Source: Verrucomicrobiota bacterium JB024 (GTDB lineage Bacteria > Verrucomicrobiota > Verrucomicrobiia > Opitutales > Cerasicoccaceae). From it: a DNA stretch of 62,327 bases. The position numbers were made by a program, and so were the translations under genes. The notes beneath the pieces were generated by a model. It saw nothing but the letters and a program-made list of their open reading frames with translations. It ran no database searches and was not told the origin of the DNA. This document shows, in pieces, positions 1 through 7,108 of this stretch (position 1 is the stretch's first letter; each line of letters begins with the position of its first letter). The stretch covers positions 1-62,327 of the forward strand of contig JAUTCS010000048.1 of the NCBI GenBank assembly GCA_030673825.1. Reading direction: 5' to 3'.

Positions 1-189
1 TGGGCAGATCGCGCCAAGGAGCACCCGTGCGCAATATCCACAGCATCGCTTCGACAAACCGACGGTCTGCGTGACGGGGACGACCACCTCTGTCCCTTTT
101 TGTATCACCGCCTTTCAGGCAGTGCGCGTTAATTTTTTTAGGGGCTTCCAGGCTTCGTCTGAAAGCGTGCGGCGATAGCGTTGCTTCAC
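1..189 (-). mobile_element. IS5-family transposase, N-terminal fragment cut by window edge
   Basis: Read on the minus strand from a GTG at 189, the first frame gives a protein starting VKQRYRRTLSDEAWKPLKK, then stops. The neighbouring frame continues FVEAMLWILRTGAPWRDLP up to the window edge. Both are the hallmark N-terminal blocks of IS5-family DDE transposases (DUF4096/transposase_11 type). The two halves join perfectly if one base is slipped back on a run of seven A (plus-strand T run 133-139), so this is either a programmed -1 frameshift or a decayed copy. The catalytic part lies outside the window. The insertion-sequence end should lie a little to the right, between about 200 and 300, but I could not define its inverted repeat. 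Family assignment is solid; activity is unknown. Confidence 0.75.
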
Positions 190-366
190 ACCAATCAGAC
201 TAATCGCATCACGCTAATAGTCAATATATTACGATTGTAAGATAGCGAAGTTTGCGTACACGGCCTAGGAGTCCGGTTGTTGGAGAGCGGCATCCGGCTG
301 CGTTCGTTTTGAGCGACGGGGTTCACTCACTGGCCGGGTTGGGATACCCACTTGTTTGTGCAGGGC
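190..366. other. Intergenic stretch holding the outer end of the IS element
   Basis: No gene is visible. The A/T-rich part to about 245 is probably the untranslated end of the insertion sequence, and the rest is the 3' flank of the heme-protein gene. I did not find a convincing inverted repeat or target duplication because the other end is outside the window. Confidence 0.4.
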
Positions 367-1329
367 TCAGCTCTCCATGCTCATGGCGAGCGCCTGCCAG
401 GTGCGGTGTGTGTCGGGGTGGGGTGAACTGAGGCGGACAATCAACTCGCCGTGGGCGTTGGTTGCCTCCAGGTAGCTGAAGCGTTGCCCGTCCAGCTCGC
501 AGCTGCCGAGCCAGTACAGGGCGACCGCACTGAGGTTCAGCCGCAGGGCATAACCGGATTCGCCGGCGTAGAGCCACTGCGGAGAGAGACGCTCGACCGT
601 GTGCGGAGTAAACGCCACGCTCATGCGCCCGAAGCTCCCGGCCACGGTCACACCGAGTTCCTGGGCCTCCTCCTGGGCGGCACTGAGGGCGATCTCCACC
701 AGGGGCAGCGCCCCGTCGAAGCCGTACTCCTCCAGTCGCCGGGGCTGTTCGCCGTCAAAGGGTATGCTCAGCGGGTCTGTCGTGGCGAACACTGCATCCA
801 CGCCGGAGTCCGCACTGGGCTGGGCGGGATCGAGACGCCCCATGCGGTGCCAGCCGCTCATCTCGTCGAGCGGGACACTGCGCCGGTAATAGTGATTGAT
901 CAGGCTCTGGAGCTCGCGCTGTTCGGAATCGGGCGAGAGAAAGGTCCGGAAGAGCGCCTGATGGTGGCGGTCAAAAAACTCCAACCCCATGAACGTGCCA
1001 CGCGTGCGGTGGTGCTCATGGACGAGGTAGGCGTGCCGCCACTGACGCGTATCCAGATGAAAATCCGCGCGTGCCGTGCTCCCAGCGAACCGCCCATCTC
1101 CACCCCAAAGATCGGGCATGGCCAGGCAGCTCCCGAGGATGCAGGCCGGGTTACGGGCGAAACAATTCAGCTCACCCAGACGGCTGAGCTCGGGTAACAG
1201 GCTGTCAAATTCCCGGTGCAGCTCGGCGACATAAACGGCCTCGGGCTGGCAGCCACAGGCGCATTTGGAGAAAGCAGGCGTGGCGTGTGTTTGCGGGAGG
1301 CGGGAGGACGGGTCGCGCGGATCGGACAT
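367..1329 (-). CDS. HemS/HmuS/ChuX-family heme-utilisation protein
   Basis: A protein of about 320 residues in the family of cytoplasmic heme-binding or heme-degrading factors that receive imported heme and help release its iron. The N-terminal half carries the LEFFD-plus-'F.TFLSP' pattern of a HemS repeat. The C-terminal half has the matching second repeat (W-L-Y-A-G..Y-A-L-R-L-N-L, then an E-A-x-N-A-H-G-E-L-I-V strand and a closing W-Q-A-L helix), as in HmuS. A longer reading to 1407 exists, but the ATG at 1329 follows the flavodoxin stop by 29 bases and gives normal operon spacing. A small Cys cluster (K-C-A-C-G-C) near the N-terminus is unusual. Pairing with a flavodoxin supports a reductive heme-opening role. 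It could instead be a heme carrier without enzyme activity. Confidence 0.75.
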   Translation of the reverse strand: MSDPRDPSSRLPQTHATPAFSKCACGCQPEAVYVAELHREFDSLLPELSRLGELNCFARNPACILGSCLAMPDLWGGDGRFAGSTARADFHLDTRQWRHAYLVHEHHRTRGTFMGLEFFDRHHQALFRTFLSPDSEQRELQSLINHYYRRSVPLDEMSGWHRMGRLDPAQPSADSGVDAVFATTDPLSIPFDGEQPRRLEEYGFDGALPLVEIALSAAQEEAQELGVTVAGSFGRMSVAFTPHTVERLSPQWLYAGESGYALRLNLSAVALYWLGSCELDGQRFSYLEATNAHGELIVRLSSPHPDTHRTWQALAMSMES

Positions 1330-1358
1330 GTCGGGGACGTGGGAGATATGAGGGGTTC

Positions 1359-1823
1359 TCAGAGGCGTTGGAGGTCGGTCTCGCTCGCGATGAAGCGATC
1401 CGTCCACGCGTCGAAGTCCCGGTCAAAGTCGATGTCGAGGTCGAGCCGTTCACATAGGCGGGTGGCCCCGGCGGCGGCCAGCGCCTCGTCCAGTCGCCGG
1501 GCGCAGCCGCAGAAGTCATCGTACGAGGTGTCGCCCAGTCCGACCACCATATACTCCAGTTGCGAGACAGGTGCCTGGTGGGCGTAAAGGGCCTCGCAGA
1601 AGTCCACCGCATCGTCCGGCGGCTCCCCGTCGCCCCAGGTCGAGAAGATCAGGATGGCGCGCTTGATTTGGCCGAAGCGCTCCAGCGGCCACTCCTCGGC
1701 GGAGGTGAGCGTATAGGGGAGGCTCTCGTCGGCGCAGCGCTTGGCCAGGCGGTTGGCGAGATCTTCGGAGTTGCCGGTCATTGTGCCGAAGATGATGTGC
1801 AGGGTGGTGTCGGTCGGGTCCAT
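1359..1823 (-). CDS. Short-chain flavodoxin-like electron carrier
   Basis: About 154 residues forming one flavodoxin domain that should bind FMN and shuttle electrons. The phosphate-binding loop is seen near the start as FGTMTGNSEDLA (T-x-T-G-N-T type), followed by the FSTWGDGEPPDD loop and the GLGDTSYDDFCG loop that wrap the flavin ring. This resembles the flavodoxin half of sulfite reductase/CPR proteins and MioC. The start at 1823 is chosen because the conserved first strand (L-H-I-I-F-G) follows directly; an upstream in-frame ATG at 1940 would add a non-homologous tail. The downstream heme-utilisation gene is in the same operon, so it plausibly supplies electrons for heme breakdown. Confidence 0.85.
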   Translation of the reverse strand: MDPTDTTLHIIFGTMTGNSEDLANRLAKRCADESLPYTLTSAEEWPLERFGQIKRAILIFSTWGDGEPPDDAVDFCEALYAHQAPVSQLEYMVVGLGDTSYDDFCGCARRLDEALAAAGATRLCERLDLDIDFDRDFDAWTDRFIASETDLQRL

Positions 1824-2229
1824 GGTGGCGGAGGGTGTGAGAGGATGATGACGGAATAATTTGGTAAGCAGTGGATTAACCGTGGGATGGTCGCAGCCAC
1901 CCACCCAGCAGCGCGAGGGCGACCCGGCAGGCGCGGACAACTATGCCCAGCGGCCCCCGGACCGTCCCTCGCCGCAGTCGGCCCGGGCGCATGCGGGTGC
2001 CCCGAAGCCAGTGGGTGGATCGTTTTTGGATGGCGGGAGGATTCATCGGGCACACCAGACATCATGCCTACAAAAGCGTCAAGTTGAAAATGAGACTTAG
2101 GCTCAATAAGTTGCCTGGCGGGAGATAGGACTAGGGGGTGCGGCGGGTTGCCATTGACGGGCGGGCGAACTCGGTAATGACTGTTGGCGCACCTCTGCTT
2201 GTTTTCAGAACCCTCAGCCTGTTTTTCCC
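1824..2229. other. Divergent intergenic region between heme operon and SDR gene
   Basis: About 400 bp with no convincing gene; the small open frames here are G/C-driven. It must hold the promoters for the leftward flavodoxin operon and possibly the rightward SDR gene. The only notable element is a Fur-box-like stretch at 2086-2104. Confidence 0.5.
2086..2104. promoter_or_regulatory. Possible Fur-type iron box
   Basis: GAAAATGAGACTTAGGCTC matches 12 of 19 positions of the classical Fur box (GATAATGATAATCATTATC) by eye, and lies upstream of a heme-utilisation operon, where iron control is expected. The same bases also partly fit a DtxR/IdeR-like TTAGGCT core. It lies about 260 bp from the flavodoxin start, which weakens the case. 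Sequence resemblance only. Confidence 0.25.
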
Positions 2230-2985
2230 ATGCCTGCCTCTAGCCCAACTTCTCGTGTCGCTCTGGTGACCGGTGCTTCCAAAGGACTCGGTAAAGCTAT
2301 CGCCATCGCCCTGGGGCGAGCCGGCTACCGTGTCGCCGTCAACTACCGCTCCGACGAATCCGGGGCACAGCAGACTGTCGCCGCGATCACCGGGAACGGT
2401 GGGACGGCGCGGGCTTTTGCCGCCGATGTGACCGATCCCGGCGCCGTGCGCGGTCTCATCGCTGAGGTGAAGCAAACCTGGGGGCCGGTGGAGGTTCTCG
2501 TCAACAACGCTACCGGTCCGCAGCCGATGAAGCCGGTGGAGGAGTACACGTGGCAGGAGTATCAGGACCAACTCGACTTTTTTGTCAAAGCGCCTGTACT
2601 GCTCGCGCAGGCGACCCTGGCCGATATGAAGGCCGCCCGCTGGGGTCGTGTCATTCACATCGGCAGCGAGGTGGTGAATCTGGGCAACGCTAACTTTAGC
2701 GCCTACGTCGCGGCCAAGGCCGCCATGCTCGGGTTGACACGCTCCTGGGCAAACGAATTCGGCCCGTGGCAGATCACGGTGAACCTCGTCGCGCCGGGAT
2801 GGATCCCGGTCGAGCGTCATGCCGATATGGCCCCGGAGCATTTTAGCGCTTACAGCGCGAGCGTCCCCCTCCGTCGTCAGGGGCTTCCCGAAGATGTGGC
2901 CGCGTCTGTCGTTTATCTGGCCGGAGATGGGGCGAATTTCGTGACTGGCCAGTGCCTGTCCGTTAATGGCGGCAAGACATTTTGA
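2230..2985 (+). CDS. SDR-family oxidoreductase (FabG-like)
   Basis: A classical short-chain dehydrogenase/reductase of 251 residues that should use NAD(P)H to interconvert a carbonyl and an alcohol. Visible are the TGASKGLG dinucleotide loop (about residues 14-21), the NNAT stabilising motif (92-95; usually NNAG), Ser146 and the Y159-x3-K163 catalytic pair in YVAAK, and the C-terminal VTGQCLSVNGGK signature of FabG-type enzymes. The substrate cannot be read from the sequence: it could be a sugar or acyl dehydrogenase. It is transcribed away from the heme operon and convergent with the sulfatase gene, with a small hairpin between them. Confidence 0.85.
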   Translation: MPASSPTSRVALVTGASKGLGKAIAIALGRAGYRVAVNYRSDESGAQQTVAAITGNGGTARAFAADVTDPGAVRGLIAEVKQTWGPVEVLVNNATGPQPMKPVEEYTWQEYQDQLDFFVKAPVLLAQATLADMKAARWGRVIHIGSEVVNLGNANFSAYVAAKAAMLGLTRSWANEFGPWQITVNLVAPGWIPVERHADMAPEHFSAYSASVPLRRQGLPEDVAASVVYLAGDGANFVTGQCLSVNGGKTF

Positions 2986-3033
2986 TCTTCGTTTGTCCGC
3001 AGTTAGGGTGTTGAATGAGCTCCGTTTCCAATG

Positions 3034-3053
3034 TGTAGTTGAAAGCAACTACA
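3034..3053. terminator. Perfect 8-bp hairpin between convergent genes
   Basis: TGTAGTTG and CAACTACA surround an AAAG loop. It lies between the convergent SDR and sulfatase genes, so it could end transcripts from either side, although no strong U-tract follows. The core GTAGTTGAAA recurs in two other intergenic places (56324 and 57721). Confidence 0.4.
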
Positions 3054-3089
3054 TATATATGTCTGACGGAAACGGGGGCGACTTGACGG

Positions 3090-4634
3090 CTAGTTGGTGG
3101 CCTTTGTGCTCGCGGGCTGTTCCTTCTTGATCGGAGAGTAGCCGGCCTGTTGAGCCTTTTCAAACTCGGCCTCGAAGGTACGCATGCTTTCGGCTTTTGT
3201 CGCTGCCATGTCCCAGTTTCCCCGGTCATAGAAGTCGGCGAAAGTCGAGCCCGGCGCGTTGGGTGCGTTGTAGGCGGGGAAGTCGGCGGCGAGTATTGTT
3301 TTAATCTCCGCGTAGGCGGGATCGTTGGCGAGGTTGGTCCATTCGTGGGGATCTTGCTGGATGTCGTAGAGCTCCTCGCCCCCGTCGAAGTAGCGGATAT
3401 AGCGCCACCGCTCGGTGCTGACGGCGTGATTGTTCTCGCCCGCCGTGGTCAGCGCTGCATAGGGCCAGTCTGCTGTCGGGTTCTCCAGCAACGGGCTTAG
3501 GTCGTGCCCCTCCAGTGTGTGGTCGGGCTGAGGGAGTCCCGCCAGGGCGACCAGCGTCGGATAAATGTCCAAGAGCTGGACTGGCGCGTTACAGGTTTTT
3601 CCTGCGAGCTTGTCGGGCACGACAATAATGAGCGGGACGCGGTCGGATTCGCGCCAGAGTGTGAATTTCTTCCAGGTCTTTTTCTCGCCAAGCTGAAACC
3701 CGTGGTCACCCCAGAGCACGACGATGGTGTTGTCGGCATAGGGGCTGCGGGCCAGGGCGTCGAGCACCTTTCCGACCTGTCGGTCTGTGAACTCGACGCT
3801 GGCCAGGTAGGCCTGCAGGGCCTCGTTATTCCAGCCGAGTCGGGAGATCGTGTAGTCGTCGGCCACGCGGCCCGCACTGATGTAGTGTGCGAAAAATTCC
3901 CCGGCCTCGGGCACATCGTCGAGGTCATCCTCTTTGCGCGGGATGGGCGAGAGTGCATCTGCGGGCGAGAAGTCATCGAAGAACGCCGACGGTACCGCCC
4001 ACGGAAGATGGGGCCGGTAAAAACCGACCCCGAGAAAGAACGGTTGTGTAATGCCCTGGTCAATACGCCGTGTCGCCCACTCGGCGTGTTTATAGTCGCC
4101 CTGCGCTTCTTCGCCTTCGACGGTCGCTCCCCATTCCAGGTTCCCCCAAGGTTGGTAGTGTGTGGCGTAGGTGCCCATCGACTTGTCGCGCGGGCGTTCG
4201 ATGGAGGGCCAGTACTCGTCCCATTCCTCGGGGTCCGGTCCATGGCCGGAGGGAGCGCTGCCGTGGTGAATCTTGCCCGTTCCGATTGTGGTATAGCCAT
4301 TGTTGCGAAAGTGCTCAGGCAGCGTGGCCACATCCATGGCGGGGATATCCCTGCGCGGCTGGAATCCGTAGCAACCTGTGCTGGAGGGAAGCAGGCCGGT
4401 CATCAGGCTGTTGCGCGAGGGGGCGCACATCGGCGCCTGGCAATAGGCGTTAGTGAAAGAAATGCCTCGCGCTGAGAGGCGGTCGATGTTTGGCGTCCGG
4501 GCATCTGGATGGGCCTCGGGGAAGTAGCCCGCTACATCCCGCAGGTCGTCGATGGCGATAAAGAGGACATTGGGCGGGCTATCGGCTAAAGTGGTGTTCA
4601 TCAAAAGTAATAGAAGGACCGCGGGTTTAAGCAT
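3090..4634 (-). CDS. Secreted sulfatase, iduronate-2-sulfatase-like (S1 family)
   Basis: A 514-residue type I sulfatase predicted to cleave sulfate esters from a polysaccharide outside the cytoplasm. It starts with a short hydrophobic signal peptide (about residues 1-17). Metal-binding D29-D30 (A-I-D-D-L-R) is followed by the CAPSRNSLMTG signature, where Cys70 would be converted to formylglycine. The G-T-G-K-I-H-H-G segment provides further catalytic residues, and V-V-L-W-G-D-H-G-F-Q-L-G-E the second metal site. Overall pattern is closest to iduronate-2-sulfatase-like S1 subfamilies. No sulfatase-maturing radical-SAM enzyme is in the window. The promoter region, shared with a divergent PEP-CTERM gene, has a LacI-type operator candidate at 4831-4846. 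Confidence 0.93.
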   Translation of the reverse strand: MLKPAVLLLLLMNTTLADSPPNVLFIAIDDLRDVAGYFPEAHPDARTPNIDRLSARGISFTNAYCQAPMCAPSRNSLMTGLLPSSTGCYGFQPRRDIPAMDVATLPEHFRNNGYTTIGTGKIHHGSAPSGHGPDPEEWDEYWPSIERPRDKSMGTYATHYQPWGNLEWGATVEGEEAQGDYKHAEWATRRIDQGITQPFFLGVGFYRPHLPWAVPSAFFDDFSPADALSPIPRKEDDLDDVPEAGEFFAHYISAGRVADDYTISRLGWNNEALQAYLASVEFTDRQVGKVLDALARSPYADNTIVVLWGDHGFQLGEKKTWKKFTLWRESDRVPLIIVVPDKLAGKTCNAPVQLLDIYPTLVALAGLPQPDHTLEGHDLSPLLENPTADWPYAALTTAGENNHAVSTERWRYIRYFDGGEELYDIQQDPHEWTNLANDPAYAEIKTILAADFPAYNAPNAPGSTFADFYDRGNWDMAATKAESMRTFEAEFEKAQQAGYSPIKKEQPASTKATN

Positions 4635-5040
4635 AGTGGTTGCGGATGGATGCGCCGTGTCCGGATGGAGTCCGTGACGATACGCGAGGGTCGTGCCCGC
4701 TCGTGCAGGTTAGTTGATTCTCGGCCTGGATACGGCGGCTTTTTTCTGTGCGAGGTACAGTCTCGCTACACGCGCTGGTTGGGCAACGCTCCGGGTTGCG
4801 AAACCATTAGCGCAAGTGTCGCCGTTTTTATGCAAATGCTTGCGCACAGATTCCTCGTGCAATGGCGGTGGGTGATTTCTATAGACTGGGGCCCGTATAA
4901 CTTCTGCCTGTTACAAGTCGCCAGCCCCTTGCCCCGGAGAATAGCACCAATGCAGAACGGGGTGACCGCTCTGAATGCTGGGCGGCTTGTCCGCGCAGAC
5001 GGCATCCATCTCCCCAACCACTCAAGTTAAAGGACCCATC
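4635..5040. other. Divergent regulatory region, sulfatase / PEP-CTERM gene
   Basis: About 400 bp without a believable gene. It contains an operator-like motif (4831-4846) almost exactly in the middle, about 195 bp from each start codon, and an extra GCGCAAG half-site at 4810-4816 that forms an inverted repeat with CTTGCGC inside the motif. A Shine-Dalgarno-like AAGGAC precedes the PEP-CTERM start. Confidence 0.6.
4831..4846. promoter_or_regulatory. Operator-like motif, copy A (divergent sulfatase / PEP-CTERM promoter)
   Basis: TGCAAATGCTTGCGCA is a partial palindrome (TGCnnAnG / CnTnnGCA). Very similar sequences lie just ahead of the LacI-family gene (5818-5836, reverse strand) and ahead of the second sulfatase (6965-6980). 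The spacing pattern fits a LacI-family operator. Inferred from sequence comparison only. Confidence 0.5.
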
Positions 5041-5733
5041 ATGAAAACACTCATCACCGCAGGATTGCTCTTCTCCTTCGCCCTTGTCGCGCAGGCTGGC
5101 ACCATCGTCGCCTGGGATGTGCTCGAGGGCAATGTAACGGGCTCGCTCGCTGCTGGAACGATAGCCGAAAATCTCGACACCGGCACCGGCCTGAATGCTC
5201 TCAGCCGTACCGGCGTGACGTATTTTAACCGCAACCTCAGCTACGCCAGCCAGAACTGGAACACCACGGACACGATGAGCGTGAACGACCAGTACATCGC
5301 ATTTTCGGTCTCCGCTGCCGCAGGTTACGAGTTGACGCTGGAGTCTCTGGACTACTGCATCGACGGAGGTAATCTGGCTCCGGGCACCGGCGTCTGGGGT
5401 TACACCACGGATGGCGGTACGAGTTGGACCTTCAGCGACACATTTAACATCCGCAGCAACGGTGACCCCGTGCAGATGGAGACTTGGGATTTCGAGGACT
5501 TTACGGTCTCTTCGGGCGCGACGGTTGAGTTCCGTTTCTGGAGCTACGGCACCACGAATATTGCGGGCGATCCTGATGCATCACTGGCCACGAAACCGGT
5601 CGCTGTTGACAACATCACCGACAGCAACGATCTGATCCTCAACGGAACCGTCTCCACCATCCCCGAGGTCAGCAGCTCGCTCTGGCTCGTCCTGGCGGGG
5701 GTTGTCTTGGTGTTCCTGCGCCGTCGCAGCTAA
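5041..5733 (+). CDS. PEP-CTERM-type exported protein
   Basis: About 230 residues: signal peptide at 1-20 (hydrophobic stretch ending A-L-V-A-Q-A), a beta-rich body with G-V-W-G-Y-T-T-D-G-G-T-S-W, and a C-terminal sorting region with a variant I-P-E-V-S-S motif, a single membrane span and a final R-R-R-S. PEP-CTERM proteins are thought to be recognised by an exosortase and anchored or exported with exopolysaccharide. ATG 5041 is chosen over upstream in-frame codons because it directly precedes the signal peptide and has AAGGAC 5 bases upstream. The body resembles family members without assigned function. It shares a promoter region with the secreted sulfatase, suggesting a cell-surface role in the same process. 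Confidence 0.85.
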   Translation: MKTLITAGLLFSFALVAQAGTIVAWDVLEGNVTGSLAAGTIAENLDTGTGLNALSRTGVTYFNRNLSYASQNWNTTDTMSVNDQYIAFSVSAAAGYELTLESLDYCIDGGNLAPGTGVWGYTTDGGTSWTFSDTFNIRSNGDPVQMETWDFEDFTVSSGATVEFRFWSYGTTNIAGDPDASLATKPVAVDNITDSNDLILNGTVSTIPEVSSSLWLVLAGVVLVFLRRRS

Positions 5734-5817
5734 CAGGTATCGGCCGGGGGAAGCGAAATGCCATCGGCGCCGAAGTTTGTCTGGCTTGCGGCTGCCTGTG
5801 GTATCTTCGTCAACTCA

Positions 5818-5836
5818 GCGCAAAAGCATTTACGCG
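5818..5836. promoter_or_regulatory. Operator-like motif, copy C (upstream of the LacI-family gene)
   Basis: On the reverse strand this reads CGCGTAAATGCTTTTGCGC, sharing the AAATGCTT core and GCGC end with copies A and B. It is 35 bases before the regulator's ATG, the position expected for autorepression. Confidence 0.45.
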
Positions 5837-5871
5837 GGCCGTCACTCGCGCTAATATCCAGACTTGTTGCT

Positions 5872-6909
5872 ATGGCACTTGTCACCCTCAAACTTGTGGC
5901 GGAAAAGGCTGGGTTCCACGTGACGACGGTGTCCCGCGCCCTGCGTGGGGATTCCCGTATCCCGGCCTCAACGCGGGATCGGATTCAGGAGCTCGCCCGC
6001 GGCCTGGGTTACAGTCCCGATCCGCTTCTGTCGGCGCTCTCCGCCTACCGCCGCCAGGGAAGGTTGGGAGATGGGTCCACGCTGGCCTATCTGACCAACT
6101 GGCAGAAGAGCCACCCCGTCAAGCAGCACTGGGGGCAGGCAGAGTATTTTCCCAACGCGCAGGAGAGAGCAGGGATGATGGGCTACCGATTGCAGGAGTT
6201 TTCCCTGGCAACGCCCGGCATGACCGCGAAGCGCCTTTCCGAGATCCTGCACACGCGGGGGATCATCGGCGTGATCGTGCAGGACTCTCCCTATACGACG
6301 GAGCGTGAACTGGAGGGGTTCCAATGGGAGGCGTTTTCGTGCTGCACGATCGGCTACTCGCTGAAGCATCCACGGCTGCCGCGCATCGCCCACTCGCCAT
6401 ATCAGTCGATGAAGGTGGCCATGCAGGGACTGCTTCAGCGCGGGTACCGCCGGATCGCCCTGTGGATGCCGCGTTGGCAGGACGAGCGTGTGGAGTACCA
6501 GTGGAGCGATGCCTACTGGGGGGAGTGCCGACGGGCGGGGCAGGAGCCGCTAACCCTGTTATTCGAAAAAGGGGTACCCTCCGGTGCCGAGCTGGAGCGG
6601 GTCTGGAAGAGTCAGCAACCCGACGTGATCATGAGCTACGGCTATTACAGCTCCGAACGTATCGCCTGCCAGCAGCTCAAAAAAAAGCGTCGTGCCCCGG
6701 ACTGGTTTGTCCTCAATGTCCGAGGCAACAGTACCACACACGCGGGCATAAATCTGAACCTCGACGTCGTCGGGCTGAAGGCTGTCGATGTGGTCGCGGC
6801 CCGGATCACGCGCCGCGAGCGTGGCCCGATTCAGGATCACGTCGTCACGCAGGTGACGGGGAACTGGCAGGAGGGGAAAAGCATCCGTCCGCTACCGTCT
6901 ATGTCATAA
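5872..6909 (+). CDS. LacI-family transcriptional regulator
   Basis: About 345 residues. An N-terminal LacI helix-turn-helix (roughly residues 4-25, V-T-L-K-L-V-A-E-K-A-G, then V-T-T-V-S-R-A-L-R-G) is followed by a periplasmic-binding-protein-like sensor that would bind a sugar derived from the polysaccharide. The open frame extends upstream to 5758, but ATG 5872 is placed directly before the HTH, as in the family. The C-terminal domain is divergent from classical LacI (no clear inducer-site signature is recognisable to me). Flanked by a PEP-CTERM gene and a sulfatase, and with an operator-like motif 35 bases upstream and similar motifs at both sulfatase promoters, it is the probable local regulator. 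Confidence 0.9.
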   Translation: MALVTLKLVAEKAGFHVTTVSRALRGDSRIPASTRDRIQELARGLGYSPDPLLSALSAYRRQGRLGDGSTLAYLTNWQKSHPVKQHWGQAEYFPNAQERAGMMGYRLQEFSLATPGMTAKRLSEILHTRGIIGVIVQDSPYTTERELEGFQWEAFSCCTIGYSLKHPRLPRIAHSPYQSMKVAMQGLLQRGYRRIALWMPRWQDERVEYQWSDAYWGECRRAGQEPLTLLFEKGVPSGAELERVWKSQQPDVIMSYGYYSSERIACQQLKKKRRAPDWFVLNVRGNSTTHAGINLNLDVVGLKAVDVVAARITRRERGPIQDHVVTQVTGNWQEGKSIRPLPSMS

Positions 6910-6964
6910 CATCCGCGGTTGCCCCCGGCACCGGGTGGGTGAAGCCCGCATTTCTCCGTGTTTG

Positions 6965-6980
6965 TGCAACTGCTTTCGCG
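6965..6980. promoter_or_regulatory. Operator-like motif, copy B (upstream of second sulfatase)
   Basis: TGCAACTGCTTTCGCG matches copy A (TGCAAATGCTTGCGCA) at 12 of 16 positions. It is about 55 bp after the LacI-family stop codon and 130 bp before the sulfatase ATG. Confidence 0.45.
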
Positions 6981-7108
6981 GAGTTTGCGGCTGTCATGGG
7001 GACAGCTTTCCATCAAGGATGGGATGATCGATTCCGAGGATGGCGTATTGTGCTATATGGCGCAGGGTTTCGTCTTTTTTCAGCTGCCTGACCGGAGTTT
7101 TTTTGCCC

